A DNA stretch of 64,000 nucleotides, from contig NC_068975.1 of assembly GCF_016808095.1 (NCBI RefSeq), forward strand, positions 31,767,001 to 31,831,000. Direction: 5' to 3'. The position numbers were made by a program, and so were the translations under genes. Under the pieces are notes generated by a model, which saw nothing but the letters and a program-made list of their open reading frames with translations, did not search any database and had not been told where the DNA came from. Below, one piece after another: positions 36,330 through 48,500 of the stretch; positions within the stretch are counted from its first letter, which is position 1, and every line of letters starts with the position of its first letter. This DNA is from Vigna angularis (Eukaryota > Streptophyta > Magnoliopsida > Fabales > Fabaceae).

Positions 36330-39300
36330 AGACGGATAAGTGATGAGACTTGTCCACCTAAAGGTGTTGTGGCTTCTAACGAGATAAAATGAACTTTTTT
36401 CTCGTCTTGGGAATCAAAAGGCAGAAAGGTGTAAGGGAATAACATCAGGAATCTACCTTGCTTCTGTTTCAATATACCCCCAAAAGGAACTACAACTTTT
36501 CAAAAAAGAAAAACTTACAAATGGTAAATGTGATTAACCCATGTTAAATACCAACAGGTACAAAGGAAGAAGCCTTGAAAATCCGAGTCCAGAATCAGAG
36601 AATGGTACATTATTATTTTTTTGAAGACATGGTGTGGCAGAAAAAGCCAGCAAAAGCAGAAATCTATGTGTACATATTTATGTACACCTTTAAACGTGTA
36701 TTATTGTTTGGTCCAGAAAAGAAGAGGATGAATCTCCATTCCATTAGTTGACATAAATAAAATAGTAAATCATAAATTAAGCTGGAAATTATCAAAGTTA
36801 GGTGATTAAATGAAAGAGTCCAAAAGGGCAGTGGGATTGGGGAAGTTCCATGGTAACATTTTCAATTAACAAAACTCTCCTTTGCCTTTATTTTGTTATC
36901 TTTTTCTAAAAGCTGCATCTGCAACTGCAACTGCAACTGCATCTTGATTTGCAGATATGGTAAGGGACTATTGGCTGTAACCGTACAATCCTCAACCTTA
37001 TCCGCAACTCTGTAACAAAGCTCATTCATTCATTAATACATGAAGAACCTCCCTCCATCTCAACCATGTTAGAGACTTCCTACCAGACTTGTTCATTTTC
37101 AATTTTTTCAAAAACTTTGGACTTTTTACTAACTTATTCTCTGATTTCATATTAAGATTTTGGATTCCAATAGTTAGGTGGAATAAAGTAATTGATGGAG
37201 AGAAGGTTAAAAAAAAGAGAGGTTGAAATGAATAGTTAATTTTTTCGGTAAAGATCAATTATCTGAAAAATTAAGATTTTCGTATCAATAATACTCATAA
37301 GAACAATAATTAATTTTATTAGAAATTTTAAAATTATAAATAAATAGTTTTTTTCACAAGGAAGTGTTATTCATTTTCTTCAAGTCAAATAAAGTATTCC
37401 TTGTATTTTGAAGTTATGTTGTGATTTTTTACTGATTCCATTTGTTTTTTTAAATGAGAATATATACCTTTTTAATCCGAAACTATAAAGGAACAATAAT
37501 TAAATGAAGACTTTAAATAGACGAAGACTTTTTCAAGTGAAACGAATAAAAAGGGAAAATTTAAATATAAAAAAACCAAATAAATACAATTTAAGTTACA
37601 TATTTTAATTTATTGATTCAAAACATTTAATCAAGCACAAGTTTGTCCATGTTATCATTGTATTTTAACATATAACTAATACCTTTGAATGAATGAAAAA
37701 TCTATAATATATTTCTTTTATTTTAGTGAAGGAGTAAGTGCAAACCTGTATTTAGGTTTTTTTTTTAATTAAAATCTTAAATTTTTCTCTCAACATTAAA
37801 CTTTTTTTTGTTAAGATTGAAAGAATGAAAAATCGTCCTTTAAATCTGAGCTCCTGACCTCTACAGATAGATGTATCATTCCTTATGTAGCTTTAATGTC
37901 CACATTAGAGAAGGCAATCAGCAACTTCCATGATAACTTGGTACTTGTTAAATTAATAGACTTAAGTAGAGCATAAAAAAAGATCACAATAACCATGATA
38001 AATATTTAAATGTTAAAAATACTTATTATTATAATAGAAAATTTACTTGAAGTTATATGAAATGATATTGATATTTTTTTTTTACTTTAAAGTAAACATT
38101 TATACCTCTTATATATTCAATAAAATTGCACTTATATCTTTTTTTTTAGTAAACTATCGTTATCACTTCTTGTATTTTTTATAACAAATCATACTTTTTT
38201 GTAATTTTAAAAAAAAATTATTTATAATTCTTTTTAATTTTTATAATGTTTGTTCAAATTTTAATCAACTTATTGAAAGTAAAAATAAATAAACATTATT
38301 TATTAAAAATATAAAAAAATAATAGTTTCTTACAAATAAAAATAAATAAACATTATATATGTGTAACTTCATGAGGACATCTTAGCAGACATCTTAATGA
38401 GATAATGGCATAGGCATGTCAATAAATTGGACACAGATGGATTGTAAATGACACACATAAAAATATTATATTTACTATATAAAAACGTTAAGAAAGTATA
38501 ATTCAATAGTTACAAAGTTACAAAGCTTACGTTATACAACTGTAACGTGTTGCAATATTATCATCATTTGTATATCAAATTTAACAATTTCATTTATAAT
38601 TAGAATAGAATTTCCATATACAAGTAAAAACAGATGCTCACAGCATTGTGTTTACATATTTTTATAATAATAAAAATAATAAATTATTATTATAATTTTA
38701 TTGTACATAATTTTTATTTATTTTATAGATAATTTTTTAATTAAAAATTATTAAATTCAGAAAACAGTCAAATCAAGAAAATAATTAAATTTAAATAAAG
38801 ATCATTTAAAGAATAAAATTAAAAAATAATTATTTTAATTTAAAAAAATCATTTAGAAGATAAAATTGAAAAATTAAAGTAAACACCAAAAAGATAAATC
38901 CCTGTATAAGTATAGATACACAATATTCTCTTAGATTTATTATGTATAATTATTTCTATATCCTCTGCATATAAGCAGGAAATTTCACCACCGAACTTTT
39001 ATTTTTTTATTACCTTGTACATTTACATTAAACAAATTTAAAAATTATTTTTTATAACCTTTTACTATAATATTTAATCACATAAATTGTTCTTTTAACT
39101 TTAAAAAATGTTGTCAGACAATTGTAATGTGACAACCTCAATATTAAGTAGAATTTAATAAATAAAAGATGATCATCAATGTTATGTGCTGGTTCCATCC
39201 AGACATAAGCTCTTTCTTCTATTATTTATTTTGAACTATCTAATGCACAAAAAAACTTGCAGATTCCAATTTATTCTGCTCTGCATTCCACAAGCTTAGC

Positions 39301-39551
39301 TATTAAAAAACATGCCCTCTTTAGCATATACTAAAACCATATAAATTACATGTTATTATTGCGTGACGACAAAATAATGAACCTTTTGAGTGTCTTCTCT
39401 AGAAACAGATGTCACCTTGAAGTTGTTATTTTCACTAAGATTTGCTATATGCAACGAATTATTCTAAGACTAAAAAGCTTATTACTATACTAAATCTGTG
39501 TAAAAGGAATGAATCTTAATTTGCATCTTACTTCCTCTCTCCATTTAGATC
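36330..39551. other. Intergenic region between S40 and SS3
   Basis: AT-rich DNA without supported genes. A small (CTGCAACTGCAA) repeat lies near 36917. The final part is presumably the 3' UTR of starch synthase III. Confidence 0.55.
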
Positions 39552-42500
39552 TCATTCTATCTTGCGTGCTGCATGGTAAAGCTCCAAATAGTCAAGAGCA
39601 GGCCGGTTCCAAGACCAGTCTTGCTCCATCACCCTTTTGCATAAACTGTTGAACCAATCACGGCCATCATACCATGCTGTTATTGCCCTGAAAAAGTTAC
39701 CACAAAGTTAATTTTGCTTTGCTGTAAGAAACATTTACAAGAGGGTGGCAATAACGTAGAACAACTCAAAATAAAAACATGCCAAATGCTTTTGGTTTCC
39801 TCTGTCCGTGTCAAAGCCACTTTAAACCCTTCTTTCCCAATGAAAATTCCAATGCAAGAAATTCAGCATACAGTATTGGGACATTACTACTGAGAGCATC
39901 ATATATAGCTGGGAGTACTTTATTGGCAAATTGATTTTTTCATGATATAACCATTTGACAAAGAATTCACCTATTGAGAGCATAATCAACACCTCCAACA
40001 TCAGCTCCATCAAAATTAAATCCATTTGTCTCAAGACCCTGTGCTTGTGCTCTATCCTTATCGTGATCAACGTCAAATACGGTATCAAAAAGTCCTGCAA
40101 AGTTATTTTAGATGAATGTCAACTGAACCAAAACAGTTGAATGAACAAAAGAAATAAAAGATAAAAAGCTATTTCATATAAAAATATACATGAGATAAAT
40201 GGTCGATGTGTTATTTGGGTATGTATACTAGCCATACCATTTAAATGAATATTATGTGATAGATTATGATAGGGGATTAAAAGTATATGTAAGAAGGAAT
40301 AAAAAAGGTGGGAAGAAAAAAAGTCAGTTAGCAGTTTGTTAGAAGTATATGAGAGTATAAATAAAGAGTTTGTTGAGAAGGGCGGGGGAGGATAGTTTTG
40401 TATTGTTTAGTGTGAGAGGGGGGGAAGATGAGGCTTCCTTGATAGCTGTGGGAATAATTGTATTTTCTTTCATTCACTAAATACAATCAGAGGTTATTCA
40501 CTGTGTTGAGTTTGTCTGGTGTGTGTTTCTACTCTTTTTCTTAACTTCTTGATTAAAGAAGTCTATCAACTTGGTTCGACCTGCCGGATCCAAATCAACG
40601 GAGAGGCAAGATGGAGAATAGGATGAGTGCACTGGAGGGAAGATTCGATTCCATGGAAGCAATGCTGATGGAGATGCGAGCAGAGATGAGAGGAAGGGCT
40701 CGAAATGGGAGTCGCAACCGTGGAAGACGAATTGTTAATCGCGATCGGGAGAAAAGAGGGAACAACGGAGGAGTTCGGAGGGTAGCCATTCGGTGAATGG
40801 AAGTAGGGAGACATCGGAGGATGAATCGGAGGAAGAACGCGATGACATTCAGAAGAGTTGGATGAAGAGAGTGGAATTACCCACTTTCGAAGGGACCGAT
40901 CCGACGGGATGGATCGCAAGAGCAGAGAAATTTTTCGAAATACAGAGTGTGACTGAAAAGGAGCAGATGAAGCTGGTGTACATCTGTATGGAAGGGGAAG
41001 CGAACCATTGGTTTCGCTTTTGGCGGAAGAAGGTTAAGAAACCTACCTGGGCGACATTGACGGAGGCGATGGTTAGGAGATTCGGAGGTAGACACCGGGG
41101 AACAATTTTCGAAAAATTAGCAGCCGTGCGACAGCGAGAATCAGTGGATGAATATGTGAGGGAATTTGAAATCCTAGTATCTCAGGCTATGGGAGTAACG
41201 GAGGAACAGCTGCTTGGGTATTTTTTTGCGGGACTCCAAGAAGAATTGCGGGATCTCGTTCGGCCTTACAATCCTCGCGACCTGTTAACTGCGATGGAAA
41301 GGGCGAGGGATGTAGAGCAATCGAAGTTGGTGGCGAGGGTGACCAGAGGAGGTGCGGTGAGTAAAGGAGGACCAATTTGGGGGAAGTATACCGGCAGTGC
41401 GGGCACAGTAGCTAGCACGGAGATCTATTGAGGGTCATCAGAGGGGCGCGCGAACAGTAGCGGAGGTCCGAGTCAAAAGAAAGAAGCGACGACCAGAACC
41501 GCTGGTTCTAAAGTGGAAAGCACGTCAGGCAGCGGCGGACCGAATCGCGGATTGCGAATGCTGCCGTATCCGGAATACCTTAAGAGGAGAGAGGAGGGTC
41601 GGTGTTTTCATTGTGGAGGACCTTACAGCCCTGGGCATCGTTGCGCGGAGAGGAGTCTCAAGGTGATGATCTTGGGGGCTGACGACGACGAGGCGGAAGT
41701 GGCAGAGGCAGAAGAGGAGGCGGAACAGCGATGCATGGAGTTGTCAGTGTATTCTGCTGGGGGAATCTCGCAATCGAATACGATGAAGTTGTCGGGATGG
41801 ATTCGAGATCGGAGAGTAGTCGTCCTCATTGACAGCGGAGCAAGTCATAATTTCATCTCGACACTGTTGGCGGAGGAGATGGGTTTAGAGAAGGAGGAGA
41901 CGAAGCCCTATAGCGTTTGCCTGGGAGACGGCCAGAGAAAGGAAACGCAAGGCCGTTGCATGGAAGTTTCTTTGATACTGGACGGAGTAGAGATTAAAGA
42001 GAATTTTTATCTCTTCGAACTGGGGGGCGTCGACATCGTGCTCGGAGTGGAGTGGCTGGCTACGTTGGGGGAAATTAGAATGGATTGGAAGCAGATGACA
42101 ATGAAGTATGGCATGGCAACAAGAGAGATAGTGATAAGGGGTGATAACCGATCTTTGAAGAAGGTCGTCAATCCCGAGGCGTAGCAGAAGGAGACAGAGA
42201 TTGAAACTCTAGCGGTGGTGTGGGGTATGTATCAGTCTGAAACAGCAGGGGAAAAGAAGGGAGCAGAGGATTTAACCCCATGCAGGAAGCAAATCTGGAA
42301 AAGATTTTGGGGGAGTTTGAGGGAGTTTTCGAGATGCCGCAGGGGCTTCCTCCAGTCAGAGAAGTGGACCACCAAATAACTCTTAAGGAAGGTACTGGTG
42401 CAGTGAACGTGCGACCATACAGGTATCCTCACCTAATGAAAGCTGAAATAGAACAACAGGTTCAGGAGATGTTGGGCCTGGGTATTATTCGGCCCAGTAA

Positions 42501-45500
42501 CAGCCCATTTTCCAGTCCAGTAATTTTGGTTAAAAAAAAAGATGGGAGTTGGCGTTTTTGTATAGATTACAGAGCTTTAAACAGAGTAACTATTCCCAAT
42601 AAATATCCAATTCCTGTGATTAAAGAACTTCTACATGAATTATACGGGGCTGCTTATTTTTCTAAAGTGGATCTCAAATTTGGATATCACCAGATAAGGA
42701 TGAAGGAGGCAGATATATCCAAAACAGCCTTTAGGACTCATTTAGGACATTATGAGTTTTTAGTAATGCCCTTTGGCCTCACAAATGCTCCGGCCACCTT
42801 TCAAGACATGATGAATTCATTGTTGAGACCGTTCTTAAGGAAGAGTGTGCTGGTATTTTTTTATGACATCGCCAAATGCTCCGGCCACCTTTCAAGACAT
42901 GATGAATTCATTGTTGAGACCGTTCTTAAGGAAGAGTGTGCTGGTATTTTTTGATGACATTTTGGTGTACAGTAAGTCATGGGGAGATCATGAGGAACAT
43001 CTTCGACAGGTGCTGAAAGTGTTAGAACAACACCAGCTGTTTGCCAACAAAAAAAATGTGAGTTTGGCAAGCGACATATTCGATATCTGGGGCACATGAT
43101 ATCCGAACAGGGGGTGGAAATGGATGGAGAAAAAATTTCTGCAGTGACTGAATGGCCAGCACCCCGTTGTATTAAAGAGTTAAGGGGGTTCTTGGGACTC
43201 ACTGGATACTATAGAAGATTTGTCAGGAATTATGGGAAGATTGCCCGACCCCTTACGAATCTTTTGAAGAAGGGGAAGTTTGAGTGGACAAATGCCGGAG
43301 AGGAAGCCATGCAAGCTCTAAAAAAGGCAGTGACCACTGCTCCGGTTCTGGCTCTGCCAGACTTCTCACAGCCTTTCCATGTTGAATGTGATGCTTCGGG
43401 GAAGGGAATAGGAGCTGTGTTATCACAAAATAGGAGGCCTATTGCTTACTACAGCAAGGTATTATCGGAGAGTTCGTTGGGGAAGTCAGTGTATGAGAAG
43501 GAATTGATGGCGCTGGTATTAGCTATTCAACAGTGGCGTCCCTATTTGCTGGGAAAAAAATTTAGTGTCTATACAGATCAAAAGAGTTTGAAGTATTTAC
43601 TTGAGCAATGCATAACGACTCAGAACCAGCAAAATTGGTTGGCGAAACTCATGGGCTATGAGTTTGATATACATTACAGGACGGGGGCATCCAACAAAGT
43701 TGCGGACGGGTTATCCAGAAAGGGAGAAGAAGGGGACGAAGGAGAAAGTGGCGTCCCTATTTGCTGGGAAAAAAATTTAGTGTCTATACAGATCAAAAGA
43801 GTTTGAAGTATTTACTTGAGCAATGCATAACGACTCAGAACCAGCAAAATTGGTTGGCGAAACTCATGGGCTATGAGTTTGATATACATTACAGGACGGG
43901 GGCATCCAACAAAGTTGCGGACGGGTTATCCAGAAAGGGAGAAGAAGGGGACGAAGGAGAAAGGACGTTGTTAATGATAACCAGGCCCTATTGGCCTGAC
44001 TACCAAGAAATAATAGACGAAGTGGAAAAAGATGCGGGGTTAAAGAAAATAATGGGAGAAGTGAAGGAAGACCCAGATTCACACCCTGCTTATACGTTGG
44101 AGAATGGGAGACTCCATTATAAGGGAAGGTTGGTGCTTTCAGCAAAGTCAGAATGGATTCCGAAAATCCTTGCAGAGTTTCATGATACTACGCTTGGGGG
44201 ACACTCGGGTGTCTATAGAACCTATAGAAGAATTGGCCAAGCTTTTCACTGGATGGGCATGAAAAAAAGGGTGACCGACTACGTAGCCTCTTGTCTTATC
44301 TGCCAGCAACATAAATATATGACGTCATCTCCGCAGGGATTGTTACAGCCATTGCCTATTCCCAAGGCCATCTGGGAAGAGATAAGCATGGACTTTGTGG
44401 TCAAATTACCAAAATCTCAAGGCTTTGAATCAATAATGGTGGTCGTGGACAGGCTGAGTAAGTATGGGCATTTCATACCCATCAAACATCCACATACAGC
44501 CAAGATAATTGCAGAGATTTTTGTAAAGGAGATAGTACGTTTGCATGGAATTCCTATATCGATTGTTAGTGATCGGGATCCCACGTTTGTTAGTACATTC
44601 TGGACGGAATTGTTCAAAATACAGGGTACCCAATTAAAAATGAGCACCGCCTACCACCCAGAAACGGATGGGCAGACAGAGGTTTTAAATAGTGTTAAAG
44701 ACCTACTTGAGGTGTTTCTGTTCGGAACAGCCCAAGGCTTGGAGCAATGTGTTGCCATGGGCTGAATAATGGTATAACACCAGTTATCAAGGGGCTTCGA
44801 AATGTACCCCGTTTGAAGTAGTTTATGGAAGAAAGCCCCCGGTAGTAACCAAGTTCATCCCGGGAGAAACAGTGGTGGAAGCTGTGGTGCAGGATTTACA
44901 GATGCGGGATGAGGCTATTTCACAGTTACAATATCATTTGACCCGAGCCCAGGAGCGGATGGTCCAGTATGCAAATAAGAAGAGAAGAGAGTCTAGCATA
45001 AAAGAAGGGGATTGGGTTTTTTTGAAAATAAGACCTCATAGGCAAGTATCTATGCCGGTCAAGTTGCATCCCAAATTATCTGCCAGATATTATGGCCCTT
45101 TTCTGGTGGAAAAGCAAGTGGGTCCAATGGCTTTCAAACTGCAGTTGCCTGCCACTGTGAAGATACACCTGGTGTTTCATGTATCACAATTAAAGTTGGC
45201 TGTGGAGGAGCATAAGGTGGAAGGGGAGCTACCAGTAGGATTGCAAGCGGACGGCCCATTATATAGACCCTTAAAAGTACTACAAAGAAGAGGAAGAAAT
45301 GAACAAGGGGAGGAGACCACTCAAATATTGGTTCAGTGGCAAGATGGAGGGGTAGAGGGAGCGACTTGGGAGGATGAAACATTTATCAATCAGCAATTTC
45401 CTGATTTCAACCTCAAGGTTGTTGAAGAGGAGGGGGTATTGATAGGGGATTAAAAGTATATGTAAGAAGGAATAAAAAAGGCGGGAAGAAAAGAAGTCAG

Positions 45501-48500
45501 ATAGCAGTTTGTTAGAAGTATATGAGAGTATAAATAAAGAGTTTGTTGAGAAGGGCGGGGGAGGATAGTTTTGTATTGTTTAGTGTGAGAGGGGGGGAAG
45601 ATGAGGCTTCCTTGATAGCTGTGGGAATAATTGTATTTTCTTTCATTCACTAAATACAATCAGAGGTTATTCACTGTGTTGAGTTTGTCTGGTGTGTGTT
45701 TCTACTCTTTTTCTTAACTTCTTGATTAAAGAAGTCTATCAGATTAATATGTAGCATGTACAGACCTCCAGTTTTTCGAACAACAGGTATTGAACCGTAT
45801 CTCATTGCAGTTAGTTGAGTGAGTCCACATGGCTCAAAGATTGAAGGAACAAGAATGAAATCAGCACCAGCATATATCTAGAACAAAAGAAATCTAGAAG
45901 AGTCAGTAGCGTCCCATAATTTTTTGACTGTATATATAATAATGGATAAAATGCTACCGAAGGATCAGTTTCATAAGTTACCAAGTGCGAAAGAGGCTCA
46001 TCGTATGCAAGGCAAAGTCTAGCACGATCATTATGAGAGGAATGCAATTGATTTGCCAAATTCACAAAATCATTTTGGATACGAGGATCTGGGGCCGAAC
46101 CAAGCAATACAACCTGCGTAACATTTTACTGTCAAGACTTGTCTAATTAAATGAAACATTAGTAAACAATTTATAAATGGAACAAGAAAATCTAATAACA
46201 AATTTAAACATCATACTTTGACAGCACCTATTTGAAGTATAAAACTTATTCAAGAAAGGTAAAGGGTCAAATCCAAGTTCAAGATATCATTCGTCCTAGA
46301 TGTTTACTTTTGCAAAATCATTCGACTGAAAATTGAAACTGCTAAGTGGAGGTCAAAAACTGGCCACCTATCTTTAACCCAAGGGAGATGACGACTGAGA
46401 TCCAACAACTTAATAAAAGAATATTTAATACTGCATCAGTTATCAGGTAAATTATTTTGTAATGATAACAAAAACAACAGTCAAAATGCATATAACTTTA
46501 TTATCCCATATTGCTATTATGAAGGCAACTATGGCATTGCTGGTGTCCACCTTTGTGAAACAGAAAAAAGGAATACCTGTCCACCACGTTCTAGGGTGCG
46601 CCAAATGGCATGTTTGATGAGATGGATCCCTTTCTGATGAGTCAATCGAGTAATAATTCCTACTAAAGGAAGATCAGCTCTTTTTAAACCAAGCCTTTGT
46701 TGCAAGGCTTCCTTAGAAGCTCTTTTTCCTTCAACAACGTTTTCTGATGAGTATGATACCTGGAATAATGATATCAGAAATAGTCATAATTGACTTAGTA
46801 AACTAAATAAAATAGCTTCTATATAATAAGCACAGGCATCAATTGAGTTTAAGATATCAGTGTAGCCATTAACGAACTCCACTGAATAAAAAGAATCCGT
46901 CAGTCCATTTTCATTTAAGAAGTCCTACTTAAAACTTGTCTTAAACTTATCAGAGCAATGCATGCAGTTGTGCACTGTTGAAACTTTAACAGTTGAGTAA
47001 TAAGTAATATTCCAAGTGCATATTGATGATTCATCCCAAACACTCACAATCACTACGTTACATAAGAAACATGAGGTAAGTATGTTCACAGAATCAGTTG
47101 CATCATTTTGAAGTCACTAGTAAGAACCAAAATAGAATGGAGTTATTCAATACGATTATCCAAAGTAAAAGATCAAGATAAACAAAAATCATCAGAATTA
47201 TTCTAGCTTAACTTTCTAACTTTAGTTAGTTATCATTTACAAGAAGCCACATGCCATTCTAGGACCCATGTAAGAAAAGAATAAAAAGATCTGTGTATAT
47301 GTCTACTTACAGGAATGAATTTATCATTATATGGGTCCCATATATCTGGATCGATTCCATTTATTATACCATGGAACTTGGGAAGATGAGGAGCAATTAC
47401 AGGATTACCAGCAATCTCTCTTGAATATGTGGGAGAGACCTGCCAAATATGAATGACCATGATGTAAAAATCATAACCAGCTTCTTGATTTCAAATTGCT
47501 ATTCAATTTAAACTCCAAGATTTGTATCTGATGTCACAGTTATATAAAATTATATTATGGGGAAATATTTAAACGGATGAGAGCCAATCAAATCCTTGTC
47601 AGGAAATGATTTACCTTGTAAGTGCACATTTACAAATTGTTTTGCTTCCATAAGATAATAAAACTTTTTCTCTCCATTAAAGCTATCTGGCATAAGCTAA
47701 GATTATTTTTTTTTTGTAAAAAAAAAAAGAAGAGTCAGCACATGGTCCTCTCCGTGATCCCGGAGGAAAACATAGTCCATTTGAGGCAATATAGTCCGCA
47801 AGTTCAAAGCTGGCTAAGTAAGTTTATTCAAAAGCTCCATAGTCAAGTATTATGAGTCAAGGCCAAAAAATGAGTCATGCATTATTAATAATATACATTT
47901 TTTTATTTAATTTCTTTCACTTTTTTTATTATTGAAGTGTTTAGGAATAATAGGTGTCTACTCATTTCACTCCTAAAATCTCCTGTGGGTATCAAAGTAG
48001 GTTTATAATTTTAATACTCATCCCTACATTCTTCCTCATGTTACACCGGATTTGAGTAAACACCCAGGCAACTCCTTATACCATCCTTATAATTTTGACT
48101 TAAACATACATTTTACATAAATTATTTATCAAGTTATTAACTAAATATTAATTCAAACATTGCACAAAAAATAAAAAATTAGAAAAATGTCACTTACTAA
48201 TTGCTATCCCAAATTAAAATTATCATCTTGAGTCGTCACTAATGTTAGGAAAGAGATAAAAAACACTTGTTAAAAATAGTATGTGTGGAGGAGGTAGTGA
48301 GTTCACTCAACATGGTATCTATCTATGTTCTCTGTTTCTTAACCAAGTGGTATTGAGTTCAAACCTTGTTGCCCTTATATATATATATATATATATGGTA
48401 ATAATTAAAATTTTATAGAATAAACTTTTGGGATAACATGATGTGGAAAATTTTAGTACAAGGTAGGTATGGTGTGTACATTGTCCATGCTCCAAGCCTC

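Larger units (their letters stand above)
40611..45453 (+). pseudogene. Broken gypsy gag-pol with chromodomain
   Basis: In order: gag (about 40611-41431, with [14 protein letters not shown] and a retrotransposon gag core); a [14 protein letters not shown] zinc knuckle (41610) and protease [11 protein letters not shown] (41826); RT (42280-43090, [10 protein letters not shown], then a damaged FFDD catalytic box); RNase H (43096-43961, [16 protein letters not shown]); integrase (zinc-binding [10 protein letters not shown] with CLICQQHK, core MDFVVKLP and [10 protein letters not shown]); and a chromodomain (about 45285-45420). Lesions include a frameshift near 40793, an in-frame TGA at 41429, TAG at 42182, frame changes near 42250, 43090 and 44690, and two tandem duplications. 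The final frame stops 14 nt inside the 3' LTR. It cannot make a full polyprotein. Confidence 0.93.
40267..45741 (+). mobile_element. Ty3/gypsy chromovirus (Reina-like) in SS3 intron 14
   Basis: The LTRs are 302 bp each (40267-40568 and 45440-45741), starting TGATAGGGG and ending GTCTATCA. They are flanked by the 5-bp duplication GATTA at 40262-40266 and 45742-45746. The interior encodes gag, CCHC, protease, RT, RNase H, integrase and a C-terminal chromodomain, in gypsy order (integrase after RNase H). The short LTRs and chromodomain suggest the Reina group. The element is opposite in orientation to SS3 and ends 24 nt from the intron 14 donor. Without it intron 14 would be only about 190 bp. 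Confidence 0.96.

Noticed and set aside
48290..48400. GTTCAAACC-like B-box next to an AT run, considered as a tRNA-derived SINE
   Set aside because: No convincing A-box and no target duplication were found.
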